Source: CAYUVF01 sp964448045
GTDB taxonomy: Bacteria; Bacteroidota; Rhodothermia; Rhodothermales; Salinibacteraceae
Direction of reading: 5' to 3'
Assembly (NCBI GenBank): GCA_964448045.1
Contig: CAYUVF010000004.1
Location: 1-64,000 of the forward strand
DNA length: 64,000 bases
Shown in pieces: positions 1 through 7,378 of the stretch. Each line of letters begins with the position of its first letter. Position 1 is the first letter of the stretch. The notes under the pieces were generated by a model, which saw nothing but the letters and a program-made list of their open reading frames with translations, was not told the origin of the DNA and made no database searches. A program made the translations under genes and the position numbers.

Positions 1-53
1 ACCTTCTTCAAATCGCCCGCGGCGACATGGTTTTTTCAACCCTTAATTGGCAT

Positions 54-252
54 TTCTACAATAGTTCTACAAATACGCGATTTCGTCCGGTCACAGCTGA
101 ACACGGCTGGAAGTGCAGCACGCCCAAAACCATGCCCTATCGCCCATAATCGCCGATTTTGGTCACCCTGGGCACCTGATATTCCTCTCTCCTCGGGTAC
201 TCCTGCAAAAACGCCCCTGAGACGCCATAAACGGCGATTTCAGGGGCGTTTT
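54..252. repeat. Left copy of ~200-bp imperfect direct repeat
   Basis: This non-coding block matches 4389-4586 in the same orientation, with shared blocks in the same order: TTCTACA, GTTCTACAAAT, GCGTCCGGTCA-like, CAATCGCCGATTTT, CTCTCTCCTCGGGTAC and CCCCTGAGACGCCA. The two copies have diverged visibly with small indels. Together they bracket the accessory genes between 368 and 4351. They could be the ends of an old integrated element or two members of a dispersed intergenic repeat family; the sequence alone does not decide. Bases 1-53 show nothing recognisable. Confidence 0.75.
208..252. terminator. Strong palindromic hairpin at the end of the left repeat
   Basis: A 13-bp arm (AAAACGCCCCTGA, 208-220) pairs perfectly with 240-252, and a smaller CGCC/GGCG stem lies in the loop. 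The arms begin with A's and end with T's, so it could terminate transcription from either side. It lies 116 bp beyond the stop of the minus-strand gene at 368-739. Confidence 0.6.
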
Positions 253-367
253 GCTTTTCGCATATCCGCTACGTGCGTGGCTCCAAGACGCACTGAATTG
301 CACGGAAATGAAAGTCTTTGGGAAATATGTGGGAAACCGCTTGGAGTATTCGTTAACAGAATGGGGA

Positions 368-739
368 TCATTTCTCTGCCTCCCTTCCACAACTTCCCTG
401 GCCTAACTGGTAATCAACCAACCAAGGCTTACGCTTTCCAAAACACCTCTCCGCATACGCAAGAGTCTCAGGATTATCATTCAGAACGAGCTCCCCGCGT
501 TCGTAGCGTTTCCGATCCTGCCTGCCCTCTTCCCAGGCCTCCCACCACGGTACCGGCAAGGTTCTTACTTCAGGATCTGGTACAAACGTATCGTCCAGAA
601 AGCCCCGGCGATAATAGTCCCGTGCTCCGTGGCGCCACCGGATGTGCCGCACGGCAAATCCGAGATCAATCGGACCTCCGATGCGGTCCCGATCAGATTG
701 AAAATTCTCAATGTTTATGTCCTGCAGATCTGTATCCAT
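368..739 (-). CDS. Hypothetical protein, 123 aa
   Basis: I do not recognise the family. The ATG at 739 (MDTDLQD...) is chosen over the upstream in-frame ATG at 880 because the added 47 residues are Ala/Arg/Pro-rich and look like translated non-coding DNA. The chosen protein is hydrophilic, with a central aromatic and charged segment (WWEAWEEGRQDRKRYERGE), and has no signal peptide or membrane segment. It is the last gene of the minus-strand accessory run, 190 bp past the Rad52-like gene, so a shared transcript is possible. The opposite-strand frame reads as low-complexity shadow. Confidence 0.5.
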   Translation of the reverse strand: MDTDLQDINIENFQSDRDRIGGPIDLGFAVRHIRWRHGARDYYRRGFLDDTFVPDPEVRTLPVPWWEAWEEGRQDRKRYERGELVLNDNPETLAYAERCFGKRKPWLVDYQLGQGSCGREAEK

Positions 740-928
740 GATGTTCAAAGTGTAGCAATCAATATGGAGGGTTGAAAACGGAGTACAGTGCTTCCGCTTG
801 AATCCAGCATACGAGCCCGCCGCGCTGCGCCTTGTGCCGCAGGCAGGAGGCGGTGCGCGCCGGGCGGGCGCCGGGAGCACCGCTACCTGCCCCCGGCCCG
901 TCCCAATGGGGACTCAGCCAATGCCTTC

Positions 929-1396
929 TCAACCGTCGCCCTCGTAGAGATGCAGCCCCAGCCCAAACCGCGCCGCGGCTCGCCGGAAGGCCATCGACTC
1001 AGCGTTGGACTGCGGGTCGCCGTAGCTGTCCACGTCCAACCGCTCCAGGCCGGTCCCGTCGCGGTAGAAGGCGCCTTCCTCCGCACGGATCGTGATGCGC
1101 ACGGTCATCAGAATATGCTTGCCCGTCACCGTCCGCTCGCGCACCTCGTAGGAGCAGCGGCCCCCGGTGTAGTGGTTGAGGATACGCTGCACGCGGTACC
1201 ACGGGCAAAACGTCAGCATCGGGGCACCCTTCGCATTGGAAGCCGGCTTCTCCTTGAGGAGCCGCTTCGGAATCGGCCTGCGGAGGTCGGCGAGGATCTG
1301 AGCGATTGGCCGTACAGCTGAAGAAACGCTGCCGCCGTTGTCTGTTGACGGAGTGCCGTTCGTGTTGGTCGTCTGGGTGTTGGAGAGTCGTTTCAT
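929..1396 (-). CDS. Rad52-like single-strand annealing protein
   Basis: A 155-aa protein starting at ATG 1396. The first 25 residues are a Ser/Thr/Asn-rich linker. The rest resembles the Rad52/22 annealing fold found in phage and mobile-element recombinases: an N-terminal 'AQILADLRRPIP' segment, a beta-rich middle (YRVQRILN, RERTVTGKHILMTVRITI) and the typical end 'DPQSNAESMAFRRAAARFG', which matches the family pattern of A-S-A-x-R-R-A-A-x-FG. Such proteins coat single-stranded DNA and anneal complementary strands in recombination. It sits with a SLOG-like gene and small genes, which fits an accessory recombination module. The assignment rests on motif resemblance; no search was run. Confidence 0.7.
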   Translation of the reverse strand: MKRLSNTQTTNTNGTPSTDNGGSVSSAVRPIAQILADLRRPIPKRLLKEKPASNAKGAPMLTFCPWYRVQRILNHYTGGRCSYEVRERTVTGKHILMTVRITIRAEEGAFYRDGTGLERLDVDSYGDPQSNAESMAFRRAAARFGLGLHLYEGDG

Positions 1397-1502
1397 GGGT
1401 CGATTAAATCGAGTTATTGAAAGGAAGAGAAAATGAGCCCACCCAGCCCGGCCTGGGCGAAGCTCTGGAGCGCGCGGGATGCGAACCGGGCCCGCGCGAG
1501 AT

Positions 1503-1838
1503 TCACGATGCAAGCGAAAGCGATGCAAGACGGAAGCGCGGGGCCGGCTCACGGATGACCGACCCCCGGCTGCAGCAGGGCTCACGGTCGGGCGCGAAGC
1601 GGTCAGGCCGCGGCCCGGCCCGGTACGTGGTAATGGCCTCAATGCGGCGGATGAGGTGATCCTCGTGCGCCGGGTTGTAGGGCCGGTGGCCGGTTAGCAT
1701 GCAGTACAGGGCGTGCACGTTGTCAAAGAGGTGCGTGCCGACATCATTGCGGCGCGCCAGGTGAACGGTTTTGGAAACGCCGAGGCGGTACTCGTAGCCC
1801 GCGGCGCACGGCTGGATGTGGATGCGTGTAGTTTTCAT
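1503..1838 (-). CDS. Hypothetical protein, 111 aa
   Basis: Starts at ATG 1838 (MKTTRIHIQPC). Residues 1-80 look like a compact folded domain (YEYRLGVSKTVHLARR, HLFDNVHALYCMLTGHRP), while the last 30 residues are Arg/Ser-rich and may be unstructured. No family was recognised. It lies between the SLOG-like and Rad52-like genes on the same strand (gaps of 51 and 106 bp), so it is probably co-transcribed with them. The amino-acid makeup of the first two thirds and its place in the run support a real gene. Confidence 0.5.
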   Translation of the reverse strand: MKTTRIHIQPCAAGYEYRLGVSKTVHLARRNDVGTHLFDNVHALYCMLTGHRPYNPAHEDHLIRRIEAITTYRAGPRPDRFAPDREPCCSRGSVIREPAPRFRLASLSLAS

Positions 1839-1889
1839 GAGACGTTGCGGTTTGAAAGGAGAGAGGTTGTGAATGGAGGCGAACCGGAA

Positions 1890-2423
1890 TTAGAGCAGGC
1901 GGAGTTGCCCGCGGCCGACCCGCCAAAACCAACCCCGGCCGAGGGCCTGAAGGCCGAACGGCGCCGGAGGCTGGATGCTATTGGGAAGAAAGACGAGGCA
2001 TGGCCGCCCCAGCCCGGCCGCCAGGGCCAGCGAGGCCCACGAGCCAGAGCCGCCCCCGCTAAAGCAGGCCGACGCCGAACGCGAGGGCTGAACACCCGAC
2101 GGACACGCCCGCCCCGGAAACGACACCCAGACCCCACCGGCCTGGGCCACGGCGCGCACGCACCGGATAGAGCGCCGGGCCAGTGCCCCCGGCTGCGAGC
2201 TGGCCGCCCGGAAGACCCGCACCCCCGGCCGGGCCTGACGGACGGCCTTGTCAATGCCCGAAGCGCAGCCGACATACACCGGCGTACGGGCAGGTACAAG
2301 CGGAAGCACCTGCCGGAGCGCCCAGAGCGAAGCCGCCCCCGGCGCCCGCGACCCGCCGATGCCCACGACCGGCGTGTTGCGGAGCTGCTGACGGATACCT
2401 GCTGATGTAGACTGATTGCTCAT
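1890..2423 (-). CDS. SLOG/DprA-like Rossmann-fold protein of mobile elements
   Basis: A 177-aa protein starting at ATG 2423 (MSNQSTSAG). It has an N-terminal beta-strand/glycine motif 'VVGIGGSRAPG', then 'VYVGCASGIDKAVR' (the GxxxGxD-type nucleotide-binding loop of the SLOG superfamily), 'GVRVFRAAS', and a Gly/Ser-rich 'FSGGGSGSWASLALAAGLG' followed by 'PCLVFLP'. This order matches DprA/LOG-like proteins often carried by plasmids and genomic islands. SLOG domains bind nucleotides or nucleic acid; the job here is unknown. Only 2 bp separate it from the preceding 87-aa gene, so the two are co-transcribed and probably translationally coupled. Confidence 0.65.
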   Translation of the reverse strand: MSNQSTSAGIRQQLRNTPVVGIGGSRAPGAASLWALRQVLPLVPARTPVYVGCASGIDKAVRQARPGVRVFRAASSQPGALARRSIRCVRAVAQAGGVWVSFPGRACPSGVQPSRSASACFSGGGSGSWASLALAAGLGRPCLVFLPNSIQPPAPFGLQALGRGWFWRVGRGQLRLL

Positions 2424-2425
2424 GG

Positions 2426-2689
2426 CTACCGGTGGTTTTGGGGCAGGTGACTTTGAAGCGTGCGGAGATGGGTGCGGGCCTGCCGCCGGGCCTGCGCCCG
2501 CGTGCCGCCGGACGCCAGCGTGCGGGCCACCTCCCGCCCCGAAGGCGTGGTAAAGACCGCCCACCAGAGCGGCCCGCCGGACGCGAGCGGATACTGCGGC
2601 GCGAGACGGAGAGAGAGCGGAGGCGACGAGGACGAAACGGCGAGCGGAGAGGATGCTGCTGGTTGCGACAGAGCGGCTTGCTGAGACAT
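2426..2689 (-). CDS. Small hypothetical protein, 87 aa
   Basis: Starts at ATG 2689 (MSQQAALSQ), after a Gln/Ser/Pro-rich lead. The core 'GGPLWWAVFTTPSGREVARTLASGG' is followed by an Arg-rich helix (TRAQARRQARTHLRTLQSHL), which looks like a short beta-hairpin plus a basic helix. No family was recognised. It is the first gene of a tight pair with the SLOG-like gene (stop at 2426, next start at 2423). The basic C-terminus would be compatible with nucleic-acid binding, but that is inference. Confidence 0.5.
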   Translation of the reverse strand: MSQQAALSQPAASSPLAVSSSSPPLSLRLAPQYPLASGGPLWWAVFTTPSGREVARTLASGGTRAQARRQARTHLRTLQSHLPQNHR

Positions 2690-3259
2690 GACGGCTTGTG
2701 CAGTTGGTGATTGGTGCGCGAAAAAAAGTAGCTGGGGGCGCACCCGAGTATTTGGGCCCGCACGGACCGGGCGCAAGGTGGAGGCGCCCGCCGCGCAGAC
2801 CTGCACAAGCGGAGGAAGAGAGGTCGTGTCGAACGCCCGGAGCGCGACACGAGCCGCAGGCGACTGACAGAGCGCAGCGGAGTAAAGGGAGCACGGCGGA
2901 CGAACGACCTTGCGAACGGGAGTACGGGCCTACCTTAGCGCCCTACCCCCCAGCGAAGTGATGGGATGCATAGGATCAGCGAGAAGACGGGCGAGACGAT
3001 CGAAGAGAAAAGGGGAGAGAAGTCGGCCCGACAGGACCGACGCGTCAGACCGCGTTCAGAAAGAGATGAGGAGACCGCACCAGCTATAGACAGCCGGCCG
3101 GTGAGGTAGATCGCGGCGAGAGGGGTCGGCCAGGAGAGAGACGAGGGGCAGCCCCGATCGACATCGGCACCCGAGGCGCGTTGTGACGCGCGCGGCCCTG
3201 TGCCGTCAGGCCCTGGGCCGCCGTGGCAGTACGCGGCCCCTCCGGCCCGTGCGCCTCCT
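2690..3259. other. 570-bp region without a supported gene
   Basis: Reading frames here are Arg/Pro/Ser-rich and overlap each other, as expected from GC-rich non-coding DNA. The segment has a purine-rich plus strand around 2970-3080 and an A7 run at 2722-2728. No tRNA fold, CRISPR or transposase fragment was seen. It presumably holds the promoter for the minus-strand gene run starting at 2689, but no convincing -35/-10 pair stands out. Confidence 0.5.
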
Positions 3260-3463
3260 TCAATCGGCGGCGTTCGCTGCGCTGTCTCGAGATGTAGTCT
3301 CAAAGGGCAGTCCGTCCGAAAGCGGATCCAGCCGGCGGGCGTGCGCTCGGGCCCACGCCATCCAGGTCACGTGGGTCTGCTGCGCGTCGGGGGAAAGCTT
3401 GGCGGAGTCGGCCTGCTGCTCTACCGCGTCGAGGTATCCATATTGATCATGCCCAAAGGCCAT
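3260..3463 (-). CDS. Small hypothetical protein, 67 aa, phage/plasmid type
   Basis: Starts at ATG 3463. The product is acidic and helical, with the signature 'VTWMAWARAHARRLDPLSDG'. W-x2-WA-x6-LDPL segments recur in small proteins of phages and plasmids whose function is unknown. The well-balanced composition contrasts with the Arg/Pro-rich frames around it, which is the main argument for coding. It lies upstream of the other minus-strand accessory genes but is separated from them by about 570 bp. Confidence 0.5.
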   Translation of the reverse strand: MAFGHDQYGYLDAVEQQADSAKLSPDAQQTHVTWMAWARAHARRLDPLSDGLPFETTSRDSAANAAD

Positions 3464-3561
3464 CGGCGACGATATTTAGCACGCCGGTGTCTTCCAATCT
3501 CCTATCACTTGCTCCTGGGCCGCTGCATCAAATCCGTCGATTCGTTCGTATCATGTTCTGA

Positions 3562-3581
3562 AACAAACGTTGAGGTTTGTT
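3562..3581. promoter_or_regulatory. Inverted repeat upstream of the MNT/HEPN genes (candidate operator)
   Basis: AACAAAC (3562-3568) and GTTTGTT (3575-3581) form perfect 7-bp arms around a 6-bp spacer, followed by a T-rich stretch, 37 bp before the MNT start. Toxin-antitoxin operons are commonly autoregulated through such palindromes, so an operator is plausible. A weak hairpin terminator is the alternative. Confidence 0.35.
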
Positions 3582-3618
3582 ATTTTTGATCTTGCTCCCT
3601 ACTTCTACCCATTCGGGA

Positions 3619-3897
3619 ATGGCCATCACACAAGACCATATCGAGCGCGCCAAAAAGATTGCCCGATCCTACGGGGCGAGTCGCGTAATTCTGTTTGGCC
3701 GCGCGACGACCGATCCGGAGGCGGCTCGCGACCTCGACCTCGCTATTGGCGGCGTGCCGGGCTGGACGATCTGGAAACTGGCCGCCGAGCTCGAAGAGGC
3801 CATCGACCTACCGCTCGACGTCGTTCCTCTCGAACCGTCCACTCCGTTTACCCGGCGCATCGAAGAGCGGGGGGAGGTGCTTTTTGAACGCGAGTGA
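3619..3897 (+). CDS. MNT-type nucleotidyltransferase antitoxin (MntA-like)
   Basis: A 92-aa minimal nucleotidyltransferase starting at ATG 3619; the upstream in-frame ATG at 3577 adds only 14 hydrophobic residues. Known MntA antitoxins neutralise HEPN toxins by adding AMP to them. The polymerase-beta-like motif is visible as 'LFGRA...ARDLDLA' with Asp38 and Asp40, and a third acidic residue, Asp67, lies in 'LPLDVVPL'. The Ser of the usual 'LFGS' motif is Arg28 here, which may weaken or alter catalysis. The gene overlaps the next by 14 bp, the normal arrangement for MNT/HEPN pairs. Confidence 0.8.
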   Translation: MAITQDHIERAKKIARSYGASRVILFGRATTDPEAARDLDLAIGGVPGWTIWKLAAELEEAIDLPLDVVPLEPSTPFTRRIEERGEVLFERE

Positions 3898-4351
3898 ACT
3901 CAGCGAAGAGGTCCGCCTCGAACTCCACCAGATGGAGCGCGTCGTTGAGGAACTGGAGGCGCTCAACGCGGACGTAGGCGAAGGTCCAGCGACGCTCCGT
4001 GAGGAAGCCGCGGCCGGTCAGTTTCTGGCCTCCTTCTACATGGGTGTTGAAAACGTGCTCAAGCGGGTGGCCCGCTACCACGAGGTCGAGCTTCCCGAAT
4101 CGGAGCAGTGGCACGTCGAACTCTTTCGATGGTTCTGTCCTTCGCCTCAGAATCGACCATCTCTTCCCGTCCTGTTCCCCAAACCGCTTGCGTCAGAGAT
4201 GAAGCCGTATCGTCGCTTCCGGCACGTCGTCCACCACGCATATGGCATCGAGCTCAAGTGGGAGCGGATGGTCGAAGGAATTCAGAACGTGCGACCCGTC
4301 TTCGACCGGTTCCGGCGCCAGGTAGAAGACGTCCTCGCCGATCTCGAATGA
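3884..4351 (+). CDS. HEPN-domain toxin (HepT-like), TTG start
   Basis: A 155-aa HEPN protein; the family acts as a metal-independent RNase. The catalytic motif is R113-x4-H118-x-Y120 in 'RFRHVVHHAY', the RX4HXY pattern of HepT toxins, whose Tyr is the residue AMPylated by the MNT partner in characterised systems. No ATG fits. TTG at 3884 is chosen because GGGAGGT lies about 6 bases upstream inside the MNT gene, and it gives the 14-bp overlap. The N-terminus is a long amphipathic helix. The downstream neighbour is the right copy of the direct repeat. Confidence 0.78.
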   Translation: MNASELSEEVRLELHQMERVVEELEALNADVGEGPATLREEAAAGQFLASFYMGVENVLKRVARYHEVELPESEQWHVELFRWFCPSPQNRPSLPVLFPKPLASEMKPYRRFRHVVHHAYGIELKWERMVEGIQNVRPVFDRFRRQVEDVLADLE

Positions 4352-4388
4352 GTGGTCCAAGCCACCATGCTGGGGCCTTGTAGACCCG

Positions 4389-4586
4389 TTCTACATATGT
4401 TCTACAAATCCGCGATGGCGTCCGGTCATCGCCGAACACCAGCAGACGCGCGGCACGTGCAAAACCACGTTCTATCGTCCACAATCGCCGATTTTCACCT
4501 TCAGGAGCAGACGAGTTGTCTCTCTCCTCGGGTACCAGCTCGAAAAGGCCCCTGAGACGCCAGAAACGGTGATTTCAGGGGCGTTG
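4389..4586. repeat. Right copy of ~200-bp imperfect direct repeat
   Basis: Same block order as 54-252, including GTTCTACAAAT, CCGGTCA, CAATCGCCGATTTT, CTCTCTCCTCGGGTAC and CCCCTGAGACGCCAGAAACGG. It ends in a hairpin with arms GCCCCTGA-type at 4548-4555 and 4575-4582, shorter than in the left copy. It lies between the HEPN stop and the convergent dioxygenase gene, so it may also terminate both. Confidence 0.75.
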
Positions 4587-4606
4587 CATGGGTAGCCCAG
4601 AGACGC

Positions 4607-5575
4607 TCACACCGAAATATCGGCGAGCTGTGCTTCGACTTCGGCGCGGCGGTCCTGCAGGAAGGGCGGAAGCTGGAGCGCGGTGCCGAGCTGGCCCACG
4701 GGCTCATCGTGGAGGAAGCCAGGATTATCGGTCGCAATCTCGATGTTGACGCCGTTGGGCGAGCGGAAGTAGATCGAGTGGAAGTAGTTGCGGTCTTTCA
4801 TGTGCGTGGGCGAGTAGCCGGCGTCGATCAGCTGCGCGCGGAGGGTTTGCTGGTGATCGTCGTCATCGGCGCGGAGGGCGACGTGGTGGACGGTGCCGTA
4901 GCCCCAGTGCCCCTCGTGCATGTTGGGCTCGTTATAGACGTCGATGAACTGCCCGTGGTCGGTGCCCTTCAGCTCAAAGCGCGTCCAGTCGCCATCCTGC
5001 GGCGTCGGCTCGTGGCCGATCTCCTCGTAGCCCAGCACCTCCAGCATGCGGGTGGTGTGCTGCACGTTGTCCGGGTGGATCGTCACGCCGTGGAAGCCGC
5101 GGATCGCGTGCGCGGCAGGCACCGGCCCCTCGGCCCACGGCTCGATGTCGGACGTGCCGGTGATCAGCTCCAGCGGTTGGCCGTCGTGGTCCTGAAAGGG
5201 GATCACCGTGCGCCCGAAGCGCTCCGTCGTGGGATACAGCGTGGCCGCGTCGGCCGCTGCGAGGCGGTCCGTCCAGTAGTCCACCGCCCCCTCGGGGATC
5301 GTGAAGGCCGTGGCGGTGGCCTGCCCGCGTCCCACCTGCCCCTGCTGGATGCTGTGGTGCGGCTTGAAGGTCATCACCGTGCCGGGCGTGCCCACGGCGT
5401 CGGCGAAGTAGAAGTGGTACATCGTAGGCCCCTTGAAGGCCTCCGACGGGTTGTTGAACAACACCGTCTGCTTCACCAGGCGCAAGCCCAGCACGCCGGT
5501 GTAGAAGTCCAGGTTCTCCTGCGGATCGTGCGCGTAGGCCGTGACGTGGTGAATACCGGATACGTGTGCGCTCAT
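4607..5575 (-). CDS. Ring-cleaving dioxygenase, VOC/glyoxalase family
   Basis: A 322-aa protein with two vicinal-oxygen-chelate modules. The family (MhqA/MhqO/YkcA-like) opens aromatic rings such as hydroquinones with a non-haem metal. Metal-ligand signatures are visible: 'GIHHVTAYA' at residues 7-15, 'GFHGVTIHP' opening the second module, 'TVHHVALRA', and the closing Glu in 'GVNIEIATD'. Length matches the family. Starts at ATG 5575 (MSAHVSGIHH). Its neighbour, on the same strand, is an OsmC-family thiol peroxidase, which would suit quinone or oxidative stress. Cytosolic; substrate unknown. Confidence 0.88.
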   Translation of the reverse strand: MSAHVSGIHHVTAYAHDPQENLDFYTGVLGLRLVKQTVLFNNPSEAFKGPTMYHFYFADAVGTPGTVMTFKPHHSIQQGQVGRGQATATAFTIPEGAVDYWTDRLAAADAATLYPTTERFGRTVIPFQDHDGQPLELITGTSDIEPWAEGPVPAAHAIRGFHGVTIHPDNVQHTTRMLEVLGYEEIGHEPTPQDGDWTRFELKGTDHGQFIDVYNEPNMHEGHWGYGTVHHVALRADDDDHQQTLRAQLIDAGYSPTHMKDRNYFHSIYFRSPNGVNIEIATDNPGFLHDEPVGQLGTALQLPPFLQDRRAEVEAQLADISV

Positions 5576-5716
5576 GGCTGAGGGAAGTCCTGTGTGATGG
5601 CGTACGGACGAAGACAGATCGCGGCGCGGTGCCGCTGCATCCCTCGTATAGTAATGGCTGCCACACAGAATTGCAGATAGGCCGGCGCGACGGGTCCGCT
5701 CAGCAACGCGCTGCGC

Positions 5717-6127
5717 TCACTCGTAGGCCTCCCCGTTCACGGTGAACCCGTACGTGATCGTCGCCGTCGTGTCGACCATGTTGGAGACCGAGCAGTACTT
5801 GTCCAGACTAAGGTCGATCGCCCGGCGCACCTTTTCGGGGTCGACCTCGCCCGTGAGCCGGTAGCGGACGTGAATATCGGTGAACACGGCCGGATGCTCG
5901 TCGGCGCGCTCGGCGTCGACCTCGGCCGCGAAATCATCAACCGCCTGTCGCTGTTTCTCCAGGATCATCAGGATGTCGATGCTGCTACATCCGCCTACGC
6001 TAAGGGCCACCATCTCCATCGGACTGATGCCCTCCTGCTCATCGCTCGATGCGATAGTCAGATCGTACGATCCGTTCGTGCCGCGAAACTGAATGGCGTC
6101 GTTGATGCGCTCAAGCTGAACGTGCAT
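5717..6127 (-). CDS. OsmC/YhfA-family protein
   Basis: A 136-aa protein starting at ATG 6127 (MHVQLERIND). OsmC/Ohr proteins reduce hydroperoxides with a Cys pair. Here 'SVGGCSSIDILMILEKQR' carries the conserved Cys of the helix, and 'LDKYCSVSNMV' carries the second Cys in the typical 'KYCxV' motif. Length and motif spacing fit the YhfA-like branch. The longer frame to 6670 was rejected because its N-terminal 180 residues are not OsmC-like and cover the divergent promoter. It is divergent from the response regulator at 6299. Confidence 0.88.
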   Translation of the reverse strand: MHVQLERINDAIQFRGTNGSYDLTIASSDEQEGISPMEMVALSVGGCSSIDILMILEKQRQAVDDFAAEVDAERADEHPAVFTDIHVRYRLTGEVDPEKVRRAIDLSLDKYCSVSNMVDTTATITYGFTVNGEAYE

Positions 6128-6298
6128 GCTGTCCTGAGGGCTGCGTGATGGAAAACCAGGGTCGCAGGCTGAACGATTCCGGGCCGCGGTTGATTCCCCG
6201 GCGCGAAGCGCATGCCCAACGGCGGAGCCCGCTTTAGCCCGCCGCCGATCCGCCGACAATATACGTGGATGCTCTACCTGCCGTAACTGCCCGGATCT

Positions 6299-7015
6299 AT
6301 GCGACTCCTCCTCGTCGAAGATGAAGCCGATCTCGCCGATGTCCTCGCTACAGCCCTGACCGAACACAGCTATCAGGTCGATGTGGCGCCAGACGGATTG
6401 GAGGGCGAGCGGCTCGCGAGCACCCGCACATACGATGTGATGATTATCGACTGGATGTTGCCCCATCAGGACGGCGTGGCCCTCATCCAGAACCTGCGCG
6501 CCGCCCATATCGATACCCCGATCCTGATGCTCACGGCTCTCGCCGGCTCGGATAACTGCGTGACCGGGCTCGATGCCGGCGCCGATGATTACCTCTCGAA
6601 GCCCTTCTCGTTTGCGGTCCTGTTCGCTCGCCTCCGCGCGCTGGAACGGCGTCAATCGACCCCGCGGCAACGGGACACCCGCCTGCGCCTCGGCGATCTA
6701 ACGATCGACCGGCGCGGGCGCACGGCGTATTGGAACGATGAGGAGCTGGCGCTGCGCGCGAAAGAGTATGCCATGCTCGATACGCTCGCGCGCCGCGCAA
6801 ACGAAACGGTATCGCGCACCGTGCTCGCCGAATCCGTGTGGGGATCGGCCTTTGCCACCGATGACACGATCAACACCACCGTATCGGGCCTGCGAAAAAC
6901 GCTGCGCCGCTCCGGAGCCACCGAAGATGTCTCGATCGATACGCACCGCGGCGTTGGCTACCGGCTCGTGACCGACGTCGAACCGGCCCCGGCCAATACC
7001 CTCCACCCCCGCTGA
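6299..7015 (+). CDS. OmpR/PhoB-family response regulator
   Basis: A 238-aa two-domain regulator. The receiver domain (1-120) has the acidic pair E7/D8, phospho-acceptor Asp51 in 'MIIDWMLP' and Lys101 in 'DDYLSKPF'. A winged-helix DNA-binding domain occupies 130-230, with 'VLAESVWGSAFATDDTINTT' and the final 'THRGVGYRL' hairpin. No histidine kinase lies next to it, so it is an orphan here. It is divergent from the OsmC gene, and the 171-bp gap between them could hold both promoters. Confidence 0.92.
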   Translation: MRLLLVEDEADLADVLATALTEHSYQVDVAPDGLEGERLASTRTYDVMIIDWMLPHQDGVALIQNLRAAHIDTPILMLTALAGSDNCVTGLDAGADDYLSKPFSFAVLFARLRALERRQSTPRQRDTRLRLGDLTIDRRGRTAYWNDEELALRAKEYAMLDTLARRANETVSRTVLAESVWGSAFATDDTINTTVSGLRKTLRRSGATEDVSIDTHRGVGYRLVTDVEPAPANTLHPR

Positions 7016-7040
7016 CCGCCTCGATCAATCCCACCGCCCA

Positions 7041-7298
7041 TCAGTTGAGCCACAGGGACTCGCCCGCCACGTCGACCTGCGCCGGTTCCTCGGGCGTGTG
7101 CCGGCGGAGCATCGTCCGGAGCCCGGCTCCTTTGCGCACCTGGGCACTCCGCGCCCGCCATCCCGCCAGCGCCTGATTCTGTATCTTCGCACACTGCATG
7201 CGGTGGAGCAATCGGCGGGCGGAGGTGGCGTTGATGAACTGAAGTAGGTCGTGCATGGCCCTCGGCAGGGTTGGCTGAATGGGAGCGACGTCCGGCAT
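7041..7298 (-). CDS. Small hypothetical protein, 85 aa
   Basis: Starts at ATG 7298 (MPDVAPIQP). The protein is basic and helical: 'RAMHDLLQFINATSARRLLHRMQ' followed by 'IQNQALAGWRARSAQVRK'. No family was recognised. The open frame extends upstream to 7445 but would overlap the end of the J-domain gene and cross the palindrome at 7355, so the shorter start is preferred. It is convergent with the response regulator at 6299. Existence is uncertain. Confidence 0.35.
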   Translation of the reverse strand: MPDVAPIQPTLPRAMHDLLQFINATSARRLLHRMQCAKIQNQALAGWRARSAQVRKGAGLRTMLRRHTPEEPAQVDVAGESLWLN

Positions 7299-7354
7299 CA
7301 CACGGCCGGTAATCCCGAGATACTCCTCCCGGCTAAACTCAGCCTGAAGCCCAC

Positions 7355-7370
7355 CTAAAATCGATTTTAG
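7355..7370. promoter_or_regulatory. 16-bp perfect palindrome
   Basis: CTAAAATCGATTTTAG is its own reverse complement and is A+T-rich in a GC-rich neighbourhood. It lies 8 bp past the stop of the J-domain gene and 57 bp upstream of the 85-aa gene on the same strand. An operator for a dimeric regulator is the simplest reading; the regulator is unknown. Confidence 0.4.
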
Positions 7371-7378
7371 ATGGCCGG

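Noticed and set aside
277..741. A 154-aa plus-strand frame opposite the 123-aa gene at 368-739.
   Set aside because: The minus-strand product has a more protein-like composition with aromatic and charged clusters; the plus-strand product is Pro/Ser/Thr-rich without motifs.
2690..3259. Possible tRNA or other structured RNA in the long gene-free stretch.
   Set aside because: No cloverleaf or recognisable RNA motif could be traced; GC-rich complementarity alone is not evidence.
2935..3303. A 122-aa minus-strand frame in the accessory island.
   Set aside because: Composition is Arg/Ser/Pro-rich with no motif and it overlaps the better-looking 67-aa gene at 3260-3463.
163..4737. Short minus-strand frames at 163-390 and 4501-4737 share a peptide of the type TPLKSPF-ASQG, suggesting paralogous small genes.
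   Set aside because: Both lie on the two copies of the ~200-bp direct repeat, and the shared peptide is the translation of its hairpin; the second also overlaps the dioxygenase gene.
5576..5617. Possible further heptad array upstream of the dioxygenase gene.
   Set aside because: The units do not align convincingly in a 7-bp phase; only isolated matches to the rnz leader are present.
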